Shown: positions 42,201 to 54,060, counted from the stretch's first letter. The stretch is 64,000 nucleotides of DNA from Porphyra umbilicalis (GCA_002049455.2 KV919085.1:1-64000), one strand, 5' to 3'. Numbers and translations are program-made. Notes: generated by a model from the sequence alone, not told the origin.

Positions 42201-44340
42201 GCCGGCGATACGGCGACCGCGCCGCCGCCGGCGCGGCGCACGGCGGCGGCGGCGGCGGCGGCGGCGGACGCCGCCGCGTCGGCGGGGGGGGGGGGGACGA
42301 CGCCCCCGCGCCCGCCGCCGGGGGGGGGGGGCCGACCGCCGCCGGGGCGGCCGGTGGGGCATGGTCGGAGGGGGGGGGGGGGGGGGGATGGGGGGGGGGG
42401 GCGCCGACGCCGGCCGCCGCGGCGACCGAGGCGGCGCCCGCGCGCCGAGGCGGCGGGCGGGGCGGCGGCGGCGGCGGTGGCGGCGTGGCCGCGGCGGCAC
42501 ACGCGCGGCGGCGGCGCGCGGGCGTGCCGCGCGCCGGGTGCCGCGCGGCACCGCGCGTGCACGGAAGCGCCGTGGGCGAGCGGGCGCGCGGCGGCGCGCG
42601 GGCACGACCGACAGCCGTGTCCACTTTTGAGTGTACCGATGGGATTGGCAGCGAAACAGCCGGTCGGTGGCGTGCTTCTATTTCGAATCGACGAGGGTAT
42701 TTTCTTCCGCGCACAGGTTGCCATCGTCCCCATTCGGGACATCCCGATCGAAACACGATCGAAGACGCGCCCGATGCGCTTCTGGCGCATCGTCCCCCCC
42801 TGTGGATGCCGTTTTCGATCCACGGCGGCTTGCGCATCCAAACGGCCTCGGGGTGTGGGCCCATTTTTGGGCTCGCTGATGCGTCAGGTTTGATTCTGTG
42901 GCTGAGCGCCTGTGTTTCAGGCCCGCAGGGTCGCGCAGACGCTCAGTTTTGTCCTCGCTAGACCCGTCGCCGCTCTCTACAGCAGGGTTTGAGCGCGGGG
43001 CAGGGGCGGTCAACGCAATGACCAATGAAATATCACTGACAGTAGAACTGCAGTCAATCGTCCACCGCCGGTGCGCCGGTGCGCCGGTGCGCCGGCTGCC
43101 CGAGCAGAGGCACTGCGGCGTCTCGCTGCCGCGTCGCAGCTGCCAGGGTCCTTTTCCTTGCAATTTTCCCTCCTGACTCTAAAAATGATCTCGTTTGGCC
43201 CAATTCAGCATTGGTCGTATCGAGAAGCGATCAACTCATGGGCATCGCCCAGCGCATGGGGTGCTCATCGAAACCGGCGGTTGATGCGGCAACAACGCAT
43301 GCGTTGTTGCACACACCTGCGCGCAGGTGTCATGCGATTCAAAATGGCAATCTCGATTCGCTTGCATGCCCAGCGGCGCACCGCGGCGCCCGCCGGCCGC
43401 GGCTGCCGCCGGCGGCCCACTCGCTGCGCCGATGCGGATCTGCCGCCCGCAGAGTGGCCATGGGGGGTGGCGGCAGGGGGTTCGTTGGGAGCGTGGCGGA
43501 AGACGCCCGCGCAGCGACCCGTCGGCACCGTTCGGGGCACCCCCTCCCCCCGCCCGTGCGCGACCGCGTCAGTTGCGTCGGTGGGGCGCATGCGGGGGGT
43601 CCTGCCGCGCGCGCCCGCTCGGCGCTCGTCCGCCGCACCCGTGCGCGCGCGTGGCGCTGCGTCCCCGCCCGTCTCGTCGAGCGGGTGCACCGCGGTGGCG
43701 ACGGCGGGCCTTGCGGCGTGGCGCGTGCGTCGGCCACCCCGCGGAGCGGCGAGCGGCGTCGCGTCGGCGTGCGCGGGTGGCGCCGCACGCGCGGTGACCG
43801 CGTGGGGTGCTACGCGCGGGGGTGGTTGGCGCGCCGCGGCTCGACCGGCTGCGCCGCGGAGGCGGAGGGGCGGGTGGCTCCCGGCGGGGCCGCGCGAGGG
43901 TGGGCGTCGGGGCCGCGCGAGGGTGGGCGTCGGGGCCGACCCCGACGGCCGACGCGGACCGCACCGGCCCGTGGCCGCGGTCGATAATGCCGGCGGCCGC
44001 CCCACGTCGTGCGGGACCCGCTCACGGGCAGCGGCTGGGCGGCGCGTGTGGTGGGCGTCGGTCGCTGCGCTGCGCCGCTGGCTGCCGCGTCCCCCTGTGC
44101 TGCGTGCCGCGGGGCGCGCGCCGCCTACGTCGGACGCGGCGACCGCCCCGCCGTTCAAAGGAGCAGCGCCCGCTGCGGGTGGCGGCCCGTGGGGTGGGTG
44201 TGCCGCCGCCACACGGTCGCGCGGGGGGCGGGGCTGCTCGACACCGCGGCGGCCGTGGATAGTTTCTTTGCTGAGGGGGTCCGGGGCGTAGCGCGGAGTT
44301 TGGGCGTGGGGGATGGGCCAGAGGTCCGCACAGCACGTTG
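42201..44340. other. GC-rich region with a palindrome-bearing island, no gene called
   Basis: 42640-43330 is less GC-rich and holds hairpins (CGATGCGC, loop TTCTG, at 42772-42792; CGATCG, loop AAACA, at 42745-42761), a short GTGCGCCGG repeat (about 43068-43095) and the palindromes at 43289-43330. 43340-44300 is very GC-rich and open in several frames with Arg/Pro/Ala-rich translations. No conserved motif was seen. Confidence 0.45.
43289..43330. repeat. Two adjacent perfect palindromes
   Basis: A 22-bp palindrome (half-site GCAACAACGCA) at 43289-43310 is followed after 2 bp by an 18-bp palindrome (half-site ACACCTGCG) at 43313-43330. Confidence 0.95.
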
Positions 44341-47300
44341 TCAAATTGGGTCACGGAGAACTTAAAATATATGCGAACCGTGAGAGGTCGTGAGAGAAAT
44401 ATTTTTCCATGCAGCAAACCTCGTGACACCATCCTCGCAAATGTCGCTGTGTCGATCTCTAAAAGGCTCTGTCTGAGAAGGCTTTCTGACACCCCCAGAG
44501 ACCTTCTTACCCCACCCACCTGGTCACCCCTACCCATGTGCGTACTCGTCTACTCCCAATAGCTGCGGGCACCGCCCAACCACGGACACTTGTGCTTGCC
44601 TCCTTTCCTGTCCTCTCCCACTCCTTTCTCCTGCTGGCAGGGGGGGGGGGGCGAGGGGGGCTGCACATACATGCCGAGGGGGTCGGGGAGGATGGGGGCG
44701 CAAACGGTGTCGCTAGAGTGGGACGGCTGCTGGCATTGCCGTGCAGAGCTCTGGCAGGGTCATGGGGCAGGTCCTCCTTGCGCGATCAAACGGCACCCTT
44801 CACACCCAGTTCAAGGCAGACTTGGCGTACACAGTATGCATTCTTGCGGGCACATGGAGACCTCTGCTCGGACGCCTCACCGTCGTAGCTTGTGTCAGCC
44901 AGACTTTGTTCAGTACCTGTTGGCATGATAGTCTGCTACCAATGGGGACCCAGGATGCGCCCCCGGTCAACCGGGCAGCCAACCAGCGGGCTGGAAAACG
45001 TCAAGCCTTGTGCTTGGGGATAGCGGGGCGATTAATAATAATTCGAAGTGCTGGGCGGCGCCAATGCGCGCCCTCGGCATGTGTGCAGGTGACTGCCATG
45101 CTGCCCCCAGCCCCGCTCCTGGCTGCCGCCCAAGTGCACAAGTGCTGCCAACATCCCCGCTCGCTCTCCTGGCCGACCGCTCGGCCCACCCTCCTGGCGG
45201 ACCGCCCCGCCCACCCTCTGGTCGACCGCCCCACCCACCCTCCTGGCCGGAAGCCCCGGCCACCCTCTGTTCGATCGCCCCGCCCACCCTCCTGCCGACC
45301 GCCCTCGTTCCTGTCGTATTCTTATCTGCATCCCCTCCATCCCACGCATTCTCTCCAGCTCGCACGGGGGCGGGGGGGAGTCACTCTACGACGGGCCGGA
45401 CGACGTTTGCAGTCGCTGGACTAGTGGTGGTGGCGATTGGGTGGGGATCCACACTGGCGCAGTGTGGATAGTGTGACGCGCGCGGTGGGTGGGTGGTGGA
45501 TGGGTTGGATGAACTGACCACGTACTTCTTTTTCGTGTTCGCTCGCCCGTCCCCCATGTATCCTTACCATGCATATGTGCGATGGCTTCCTCTTTCTTGG
45601 CTTCTGTTTCTTTGCAAACCAATGGGTGTTGCTGACATCGAAGTCGAGTAACTTGTGTCATACGCACATGCATGCGTGGTGTCCGCGAGTCGCTGACATG
45701 GTGAGCTTGCTGTTGTCCGGTGGCCTGTAGCTCTGTCAGAGTTTGCGGCTGTGTGCAGTTAGCTACATGTCTGCGTGACTCTGTAGCACACCGTGGCTTT
45801 CTTATCGATTTCGTGTCTGCTCTGCCACCCGTGCCCGCGCCGAGCAACAATAAAGCGACCGTGTCTTTCAATGCATCTTTGGCATGTATCCTCAATGCTG
45901 GCCGGTGTCACATCCTTTCCTCCGTCAGGGTCTTGCTCCACTTCTTCCCCGAGACCTCCGAGGGATCATTGCGGCGAGTCTCGCAACATATGTCTCGAAG
46001 GATGTGAACTTCTCCTTAAAGATTGGGCAAAGAGGAGTTATGTACTCATTTTCGATCTCTCTCTGAACGCAAAGGGGTCGAGCAGCAATACGGTTCGGCC
46101 TTGTTGCAGATACCTTGGAACCTGACACGAGATTTCATCAACGCGCTGTGCGCGCCGCCGCGCTGGCCCGCCACCGCGTGGCGCAGTGACGCGACAGTCG
46201 AGATGGCAGTGCAGCGCGCGTATGGGCAGGAAGGCTGTGCAATCGGATGGCGGAATCACCGCATGTGAGGGGAGGGAAGAGTACAGTCTCTCTCCAGTGC
46301 TGTCCACCCTTGTCGTCGCCTGACAGGGATCGAAGTAGCCCTCTTTTTTCGTGCAGAAGACGGCAGAATCGTCCTTCCTGGCAGTGCAAAGCTGTCTCGT
46401 TCTCTTATCCAGGGGTGGATATTAATAGCAAAGGAACCTACAGGAATGGAGAAAGACGGTACCTGTACGCCTCGAACAACAGAGAAATCGACGGCACGGG
46501 TTGCCCGGTTTTGAGAATCCCAGGTGCGCTTCACATATGGTAATTGCCAGGTTGCGTTTCCATGTCCTTAGTCTCGCACTCGAGGCTACATTGACAACTA
46601 CTCACTGAACAACAAGTCACTTGTCTGGCGTTCTTCTTGAGCAGTGGAAAGCTGCCATCACGAATCTCACGTGTCCTCTTTCCCTTCTGGTGAGCATGCG
46701 TCACCACAAGGGGTGCGTGATGATTGGCCAGGCCCGTGTTTGGGAGTGACAATCTGACGTGTGTCCCGCTCCCGCTGCTGGTTTGGGTCCGGCTCAAGAG
46801 TGTGCGAAAGCGGCGCTTGTGGCAGACACGCTGCTGGCGAGCACCTCCTCTTCCAGCAATTCGTCGCCCGCGTCTGCCGCGTATCTGGAGATTGCAATCT
46901 GCGGCCATGGCCCGAAACTCTCCACGGTTCCACAGTGGAACGAGCCGGACCGTTTCGTGCCGCAGTCCGCTTCTGGCGGCGGTACCACCTTCCTGCCACT
47001 CCCCAGCCACCACCTTCCTGCCACTCCCCAGCCACTGCCTGGGGCATTCAATCAACAAGACTTACACGAAGGTCGCAGAAGCTCGGCCCGGTCTGCGCCA
47101 GGCCAATGAATGGCGTCTACGGGCGGGCTCTGGAAGGATCCCGCGGGATCGGGTGGCGCACGTCTGTCGCGAATGGTCAGCTTCCCGTTGGGGACCCAGC
47201 GCCCACCCGACCACACAGGACGCGTCAGGCGAGGTGGGCCCAGACTGGGTGACCAAACCGTTTTGGCTTTCGTGGGCCCCGGGGGGGGCCCGCGCCTGAT

Positions 47301-48560
47301 GAGCGCTTGGCCACAAGAATTCCCAGAGCGGGGGCCCGTGGGAAAGCGCTCAGTTGCTGTTCGAAGAGGGCTGGGCCCCGAGCTGGAGGCCAGCGCACAC
47401 AGCGAGGCTCGTGTTGCCCAGCGCGAGCGTGTCGTGCGTCAGAGCGCGAGGCGGTTCAGTGGTGCAGGCTACCCGCCACAGTCGCAGTGCTGCTGGGCAA
47501 GGTGCACGCGGGGTGTCGTTTGGGAGGGCGGACCCGCCTCTGGCGGGTCCACCAGAGCCCCTGCCGCGCCCACCCCCCAGCAGCTTGCTTTGCTCGCCCT
47601 TTCGCGACCCACCCCGCCGAAGGGCGGAGCGGCGGTTCAGAGCCCCGCCTGCACCGACACTCCGTCGGGCAGTCCCAGCACTCGGCCACTCGGGCCCTGC
47701 TTGCGAAGAATTGGCGTTTGGTTGACTGGGGGGGTGGTGGCGGGGCGAGGCCAAACGTCCACTGGCAGGTTTTGCCGTTCCCCTGCGCACGGTCCTACGC
47801 CACCTGATTGTCGGGCAATCCCACGCCTGCGTGCGGGGTAGATAGGCTCGGCAACGCCGCTTGATTGGTCGGCTGTGCCGCTATCTCCGTCCAGCTGGTC
47901 CAGCACGGCTCTGCGTGCCGGTCCGTGGAGACAGCGTTGAGGGGTGGTGGGCCGAAGCGCTTGCGCTACGTCTGCGTGGTGGGGCGTTGAGCTCTGTCGT
48001 GGTCGTGCTTCTGTCCCTCTGTTGTCGGCCCCGTGGAGGTGGTGACGGTCGCGTGGTGCCTGGGTGGGCGACACAGCCTTGCTGTTGGGTTTATCCCTGT
48101 GTCTTGGTGGCGGGTCGCGAAACGCGGCTTTAGCCCAGCTCACGCAGTGTGTGCGGGAGGGCGACCGAGCTGGCCTGCTCGTCTCGTCTCTTCCCGTCAC
48201 GGTGGAGCGGGAGTTGGTTGTCGTCACCTCCTCCGCGCGCAATCGGTGTCGGCTTGTGCGGCCCATTTGGGCTGTTGGGTGCGGCAACAGCTGGTGGTGA
48301 GGCTGAGCCGTCGCTTGAGCGTCGGTCGAGGAGGCCAATACCCTCCTCCTTCGTCGGTCTTCCACCACCAGACCGCCGTGGAGCCGCTGCTTGTCAGCGC
48401 CCCCCCCTCGTGTGCCTCGTGCTTGGACTGCTGTGCGCTGTACAGCAGTTGGGGGATCACCGCCTTACCATGAGCATTTAGGCGCTACCACCAAACCCGC
48501 TACACCGCCTCGGCGGTGCAGCACGTTTTGCGGGGGGGGTGAACCGGCTGTTGACGTCCC
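44341..48560. other. 4.2-kb gene-poor stretch
   Basis: No recognisable protein family, TIR or LTR. Open frames of 160-245 codons on both strands at 46531-47058, 47110-47841 and 47637-48368 overlap each other and lack conserved motifs. A 24-bp minisatellite lies at 45167-45310. The last few hundred bases may be the 5' flank and leader of the kinase gene. Confidence 0.4.
45167..45310. repeat. 24-bp minisatellite, about six copies
   Basis: Repeats of the type CCTCCTGGCCGACCGCCCCG plus CCCAC, with variation of a few bases per copy. Confidence 0.75.
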
Positions 48561-50978
48561 ATGCTGCACCCGACGCGGATGCGCCCATCTACCTCGAGGC
48601 GTGTTCGCTCCGCCTCACCACCCGCCTCCCCATCCTCGACGACGTCCAGTGGCTGCCGATCCCGCACTGGGAGTACCCGCCGTAAGCCGCGGACGTCGCT
48701 GCCGCCATCGTTTTTGCTTGTTCCCCCCCCGCTGATGGCGTCTTCGACGATGACCTCTGCCGCCGTGGCGGTGCCTATTTGTGTGCCCAACCGAGTCCCG
48801 CCCCCCCCGCTGGGACTCTCGTCGGTTGGCGGCTCGCCAGGTCGGCTACCATCCGTGCTTCAGGTTGCCGCTTCCGTGCCGCGCAACCATGAGTTCCTCT
48901 GCCATGCGGCGTCGGAGGCCATTCCTATGCCCCCCATGAGCCCGGCGTCCCCCTTTGCGCCCTCCTCGTGGTCTCCTCCGTCATCGCTGCCCAGTGGGCA
49001 CCGCCGGGCGCATTGTGGCCGCCGCCGGCGCGGGCCGCCGAGCTCCCCAACGCCTTCGGTGCAGCTGTTGTCGTCGGCACTGCGCTGGCAGTCGTCGAGT
49101 CTGGCGCGGCCCCAGCTGCCGGAACTGGCCCTGCAGGCGAGCACAACGACCGCGTCGCCGCTGCCTTCCCCGCTGCTGTCTCCGTCGCCACTGCTCTCTG
49201 CGGCCGTGACCGCGAAGGTGGATGCCAACGCAACGGTCGGAGAGGAGCTCGACCAGCGCCGCTTGCGGCGCCTGTACTTCGACGCTGACGATGTGAACTT
49301 CACCGAGCTGGCGTCGGTGGCAGACGACGCGTCCGTCGGGACGGTGCAAACGGAGCGGCCGTCCCGCTCGGGCGTCAGCGGCACCTACCTCATCCGCGGA
49401 GCACGCTCTAGGGCTGTCGTTGGTGTGTTTAAGCCCGCCGACGAGGAAGCGGAAGACGTGGCCGGCGTGTCGGGGGATGTATCGTTGGAGGACGCGGATC
49501 CGATGCTTCCGCTGCTTTCCCCTGTCACCTATGAGTCGGAGCACGACGGCTCGTGGCCGGAGCGTCTGTCGCTGAAGCTGGCACCCGTGCCTCGCGCGCG
49601 TGTCAGCCACCGCAAGGGCCTCTTTGTCAAGGGGGAGGGCGCTGCAAAGGAAGTGGCGGCCTACTTGCTGGACCACGGGCGTTTTGCGGGCGTGCCACAG
49701 ACTGCTCTGGCCCGCTGCTGCTTTTTTTGCGACGACGATGCGTCGCCGAAGGAGCGGCGGCGCTTTGACGGTCAGGTGCACCAGCACTGTCGTGGGGCCA
49801 ACATTGCGGAGCACCACCACGCGCGGCTACGCCGGATGGATTCCCGGACGGCGCTACCCGAGCTGCCGGCTTTGGTCGGCCACGGGGACCTGGGCAAGTC
49901 GCTGTGCTCGGCGGCGCCCATTCCGTTTGGCTCCCCGTGGACGCTGGATGTGGATTACCTCGATGACGACGACAGCTGTGACGGTTGCTCTGACGGGTAC
50001 GACTCGGAGGGCAGCAACGGCACGTGCAGCTCGTCGTCGCAGGTGCGCAACGAGGTCGGCGCTCTTCAGGTATTCGTTCCTAACGTCGGCGATGCCGACG
50101 ATTATGGGCCGAGCGTCCTCAACGCTGAGGCTGTTCAGCGCGTCGCGCTGTTTGACTTGCGCACGCTGAACTTTGACCGTCACGGCGGCAACCTGCTTGT
50201 GACCAAGTCTCCCAGCGGTGGGCGCACCCCCATGGGCGTGGCGCCTATTGACCACGGCTACATCCTGCCCGCTGGCGTGCGCGCCGCGCCCTGGCCAGTG
50301 TGGATGGACTGGCCGCTGGCATCACAGCCGGTTAGCCCGGCGGTGGCGGCATATGCATCCCGCTTGGACGGCAACCGCGACGCGACTATGCTCCAACGCG
50401 AAACCGACGACGGGCTGCGAGAGGGCTCCCTGCGTGCGCTACGGTACGGCACACTGCTGGCCAAGCTCGGCATTGGCGCGGGGCTTACACTGTACGAGAT
50501 TGGGGAGATGGTCTTCACTCGGCAGCCGGACAAGGAGCGCTCTCCGCTTGAGGTCATCGCCATGGAAGCAGGGGCGGTGGCGCAGCAGCGTCGCGACCGC
50601 CTCCTGAGCTCCCTGATGGACGATGTCGACGTGGACGAGGAGCTGCCCAGTGTGGCGCCCAGCCGGTTGGACGCATCGCACAGCGGCCACGGCGGTATGT
50701 TCTACTTCGAGGACTCGGAAGTTGAGCCCTTTGGTGTGCCAGAGGACAAACCGACGATGGCACCGGCGCCAGTTCCGGCAACGTCGTCGCGTCTCTCGTC
50801 GTGGGATCGCCTCAAGCCGACTGCTGACAAGATCCTGGCATCCTCGGAGGTGGTCTATGAGATGAAGGTCGCGCAGCAGCTGATGCACGCACGCATTTCG
50901 CGCGTGCTAAGGCGCCGCGAGCGCCGTCGCGACGCGGTCTCATCCGGCTGCCATTCGCGGACCACGGCTGCTCATTGA
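48561..50978 (+). CDS. Type II phosphatidylinositol 4-kinase-like protein (PI4K-gamma type)
   Basis: An uninterrupted frame of 805 residues. The kinase core shows GTYLIRGA as nucleotide loop, VGVFKPADEE with the ATP-binding Lys at about 291, and GEGAAKEVAAYLLDH. The catalytic loop follows (LNFDRHGGNLLV, Asp about 539), then the metal-binding IDHGYILP (Asp about 564) and WMDWPLASQP. This set matches the plant-type PI4K-gamma/type II family; some members phosphorylate proteins rather than lipids, so the substrate is open. No ubiquitin-like domain is visible. A disordered acidic insert (about 465-500) lies between the lobes. Residues 1-230 are low complexity; ATG 48735 (MASSTMTSAAV) is an equally good start. 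The C-terminal tail is basic and helical. No intron is needed. Confidence 0.85.
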   Translation: MLHPTRMRPSTSRRVRSASPPASPSSTTSSGCRSRTGSTRRKPRTSLPPSFLLVPPPLMASSTMTSAAVAVPICVPNRVPPPPLGLSSVGGSPGRLPSVLQVAASVPRNHEFLCHAASEAIPMPPMSPASPFAPSSWSPPSSLPSGHRRAHCGRRRRGPPSSPTPSVQLLSSALRWQSSSLARPQLPELALQASTTTASPLPSPLLSPSPLLSAAVTAKVDANATVGEELDQRRLRRLYFDADDVNFTELASVADDASVGTVQTERPSRSGVSGTYLIRGARSRAVVGVFKPADEEAEDVAGVSGDVSLEDADPMLPLLSPVTYESEHDGSWPERLSLKLAPVPRARVSHRKGLFVKGEGAAKEVAAYLLDHGRFAGVPQTALARCCFFCDDDASPKERRRFDGQVHQHCRGANIAEHHHARLRRMDSRTALPELPALVGHGDLGKSLCSAAPIPFGSPWTLDVDYLDDDDSCDGCSDGYDSEGSNGTCSSSSQVRNEVGALQVFVPNVGDADDYGPSVLNAEAVQRVALFDLRTLNFDRHGGNLLVTKSPSGGRTPMGVAPIDHGYILPAGVRAAPWPVWMDWPLASQPVSPAVAAYASRLDGNRDATMLQRETDDGLREGSLRALRYGTLLAKLGIGAGLTLYEIGEMVFTRQPDKERSPLEVIAMEAGAVAQQRRDRLLSSLMDDVDVDEELPSVAPSRLDASHSGHGGMFYFEDSEVEPFGVPEDKPTMAPAPVPATSSRLSSWDRLKPTADKILASSEVVYEMKVAQQLMHARISRVLRRRERRRDAVSSGCHSRTTAAH

Positions 50979-52365
50979 GCTGAGCAGACTCAGTCGGGTC
51001 GTCCGGTGTGTTCACGTGTTTGCAAGCTGTTGTTCCTGTGGAGCGTGCTTGCCATTGTTGTCGCGGCCCCTGCACCGCCGCAGAATGAGCCGTGCTGCCT
51101 GCGCCTGTGGTTCTGCAGGTACGTGACGCTGCGTACGTTGGAGAGGGGGTGAGGGGGATGCCTGGTCGCTGCGTGGTTGTTTGTTGCACATAGACGTGGC
51201 GTGCGTATATTTCTCACGTCGTGGCGACCAGTTGGTACGGTTGCGGTGCCAACCAAATAAGAAAAAAAAAAGGGTGTGACAAACCTCTTGTCTGCACATA
51301 GACGTGGCGTGCGTATATTTCTCACGTCGTGGCGACCAGTTGGTACGGTTGCGGTGCCAACCAAATAAGAAAAAAAAAAAGGGTGTGACAAACCTCTTGT
51401 CTGCACATAGACGTGGCGTGCGTATATTTCTCACGTCGTGGCGACCAGTTGGTACGGTTGCGGTGCCAACCAAATAAGAAAAAAAAAAAGGGTGTGACAA
51501 ACCTCTTGTCTGCGCGGTGTTGCAGCAGTCTGCTGCGCGGTGTTTGCCCACGCCACGGTGTGCCCGACGAAGTTTTGGTCGGTTGGGTGACGGGTAGTGG
51601 AGAATACGTGCAGCACCGCCATAGTGTCGTCTCGTGCCTGCGTTCGCATTTGCGGCAGCACCCGCCGTCGTGCCTTGCGTCTGAAGCTCTCATCATGCCG
51701 ACACTGTGTTTGACCGTTCCTGGTGACGAGGAGCGATGCGGCCCTCTCAGATGAACTCGTGTTCTTTGACACCCCTACACAACTCTTGAGCGGGAATGTG
51801 CCACCAAGTATGCGCTCCGCATAATTTGTAGCACCCCTGCTTGTTCTTGAGAGTGCCTACTGACATTGTGCTGCAGTGCACCGCGGCAGCTGCGTCTTCA
51901 TCCGCGATGCTTGTGGTACTGTACCCCGAGCAGACCAGGATGGTTTGGCAGCTTCGGACGTAAGAGCCGCCTTGTCCCCGGCTCTGCTTCGTCTTGTGTT
52001 GCGGCTGCTTGCCGTCCCTGTGTTGTTTTTTTCGTGTTGTATCGTGTGCTGCTGCTCGACTTGCTGTCTCCATCATTCAGCCTGACTCTCTTCTCTTCCA
52101 ACCACCACCGCCCTGCCCTTGTCCCCCGCGGCTGTACCGACTGGGCATCTCTGTGCGGGTGCTTAGCGCTGGTGGCCGCTGTGAGCTGTTCTGTTCACAG
52201 CGTGAGCAGTCTGCGTGGGCGACCAGCTGTCGCGGCCGTCTCCTCCTCGTCTGGCAGACCCCCACTTGATAGTCCGTGTACGCGGTTCCGGCGCCCCGCG
52301 CGCCCATCGCCGCGACGTTGCGGAGTGGCCAGCGTGCATTACAGGGTGCCGCCCACCCTTGGAAC
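50979..52365. other. Intergenic region between kinase and EHD genes
   Basis: Contains the triple repeat at 51186-51512. Otherwise no gene was recognised. It should include the kinase 3' end and the EHD promoter and leader; no specific signals can be fixed. Confidence 0.5.
51186..51512. repeat. Three tandem copies of a 108-109-bp unit
   Basis: Copies start at 51186, 51294 and 51403 with GCACATAGACGTGGCG. Each contains ACCAGTTGGTACGG, AACCAAATAAG and an A-run of 10-11 bases followed by GGGTGTGAC. They are almost identical, differing in A-run length. Minus-strand frames through the array are repeats and not genes. Confidence 0.95.
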
Positions 52366-54060
52366 ATGGCGAGTCGTCCGGGCGGCGCCTCGCCGACGGG
52401 CAAGGCGGGCGTGACCCCCGCCTCCTCGACCGCCTTCTTCTCCGACCCGGCGGTGCGGGCGCGGCGGGAGCGCCACGCGGCCATGATGGACTCCCTCAAA
52501 GACATTTACATGGCCAAGATCAAGCCGCTGGAAACGCAGTTTGCCTTTCCCTCCTTCTACTCGTCCGAGATGTCGCCCGGCGATTTCGACACGGCGCCGC
52601 TGGTCGTGCTCATCGGCCAATACTCGGTCGGCAAAACCTCCTTCATCCGGTACCTGTTGGAGCGTGACTTTCCGGGACAGCGCGTGTCGGTCGAGCCGTC
52701 GACCGACAAGTTCCATGCCATCACCGCGGGGCGGGTGGAGCGGACCATCCCAGGCAACGCCGCGGCGGTCGACGCCGCGCGCCCGTTTACGGGGTTGACC
52801 AAGTTCGGCACGTCCTTTCTCAACCGGTTTGAGGTGGCGGAGCTGCCCTCCCCCATCCTCGACGCCATCAGCTTCATCGACACGCCCGGCATCCTGTCGG
52901 GCGAGAAGAACCGCATCGAGCGGGGCTACGACGTTGAGGCGGTCATTGAGTGGTTCGCCTCCCGTGCCGACCGCATCCTCGTGCTCTTTGACGCGCACAA
53001 ACTCGACATCTCGGACGAGCTCAAGCGGGTCCTCGAGGCTCTCAAGGGCCACGACGACAAGATCCGCATCATCCTCAACAAGGCCGACAGCATCGATCCG
53101 CAAAAGATGCTCCGCGTGTATGGCGCGCTCATGTGGTCACTCGGGAAGGTTGTTCGCTCTCCCGAGGTCCTCCGCGTGTACATTGGGTCGTTTTGGGACC
53201 AGCCGCTGGCCGAAGCCGGCGCCTCCAACGCGGACCTCTTCAACGCGGAGAAGGCTGACCTACTGGCGGACCTCCGCTCCCTCCCCCGCAACGCCGCGGT
53301 GCGGCGGGTCAACGAGCTCGTCAAGCGTGCGCGGCTAGTCAAGGTCCACGCGCTCCTCTGCTCGCACCTGCGCGACCAGATGCCCTACTTTTACGGCCAC
53401 AAGGAGAAGCAGGCGAGGCTCCTCGCGCGGCTGCCCCTCGAGTTCTCCAAAGTCCAACGCGCCAACGGGTTGGCGGTCGGCGACTTTCCCAAACCCGCGC
53501 GCTTCAGCGCGGGCGCGACCGCCCACGACTTGGCGTCCTTCCCCAAACTCTCCCGCCGCCTCGTCGAGGCGATGGACGGGGCGCTGGCGCGGGACATCCC
53601 AGCGCTCCTCGCGACGATGCAGGAGGACGCGTCTGGGGGCGCCCTCGACGCGGGCATGGCGCCGGTGGCGGCGGGCGCCAACCCGTTTGCCGCCAACGAC
53701 CACGGCGGCGGCGGGGGTCTCGGCGGCGGCGCCGACGACAGTGGGGTGCCGTGGGTGGTCGACGCTGTCGAAAAGGCCAAGTGGGACAATGTGTTTATGG
53801 CGATTGGCGCGGCGGGGGAGCCGCCACGCGTGTCTGGGGCGGCCGCCCGGTCGACGATGCTCGAGTCGGGGCTGCCGATGACCACCCTCAAGGCCGTGTG
53901 GGATTTGTCCGACATTGACGCGGACGGGGCGCTCGACGCGGAGGAGTTTGCGCTCGCCATGCACCTCATGTCGTCGGCGCGCGTGCACGGCGCCACGTCC
54001 GTGCCAGACGTGCTGCCGCGCGCGCTCGTGCCGCCAAGTAAGCGGCCGCTACTGTTTTGA
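52366..54060 (+). CDS. EHD-family (EH-domain containing) membrane-remodelling ATPase
   Basis: 564 residues from the first in-frame ATG (MASRPGG). An EHD N-terminal segment (residues 25-70, DSLKDIYMAKIKPLE) precedes a dynamin-like G domain. This has a P-loop GQYSVGKTS at 84-92, DTPGILSG at about 172 and NKAD at about 238. A helical region follows. A linker carries an NPF motif at about 439 (GANPFAA). A C-terminal EH domain (about 460-555) has WDNVFMAI and an EF-hand loop DIDADGALDAEEF at about 516. EHD proteins bind ATP, form rings on phosphoinositide-rich membranes and drive endosomal tubulation and recycling. Length and domain order match animal and plant EHDs (about 530-550 residues). The gene has no intron and ends in TGA before a G-run. 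The neighbouring kinase-like gene is on the same strand 1.4 kb upstream. Confidence 0.96.
   Translation: MASRPGGASPTGKAGVTPASSTAFFSDPAVRARRERHAAMMDSLKDIYMAKIKPLETQFAFPSFYSSEMSPGDFDTAPLVVLIGQYSVGKTSFIRYLLERDFPGQRVSVEPSTDKFHAITAGRVERTIPGNAAAVDAARPFTGLTKFGTSFLNRFEVAELPSPILDAISFIDTPGILSGEKNRIERGYDVEAVIEWFASRADRILVLFDAHKLDISDELKRVLEALKGHDDKIRIILNKADSIDPQKMLRVYGALMWSLGKVVRSPEVLRVYIGSFWDQPLAEAGASNADLFNAEKADLLADLRSLPRNAAVRRVNELVKRARLVKVHALLCSHLRDQMPYFYGHKEKQARLLARLPLEFSKVQRANGLAVGDFPKPARFSAGATAHDLASFPKLSRRLVEAMDGALARDIPALLATMQEDASGGALDAGMAPVAAGANPFAANDHGGGGGLGGGADDSGVPWVVDAVEKAKWDNVFMAIGAAGEPPRVSGAAARSTMLESGLPMTTLKAVWDLSDIDADGALDAEEFALAMHLMSSARVHGATSVPDVLPRALVPPSKRPLLF

Noticed and set aside
40862..42961. 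Long plus-strand frames across the hydrolase gene
   Set aside because: They are antisense to the segments with the GHSKGG motif and have Gly/Arg-rich repeats only.
42678..43163. A 161-codon minus-strand frame over the hairpin-rich island
   Set aside because: No recognisable domain; the palindromes explain the region better than a gene does.
47110..48368. Overlapping plus- and minus-strand frames of 243 codons each
   Set aside because: No conserved motif, and each is equally open; neither can be preferred.
51186..51512. CRISPR-like array
   Set aside because: The copies are head-to-tail 108-bp repeats with no variable spacers, in a eukaryotic setting.
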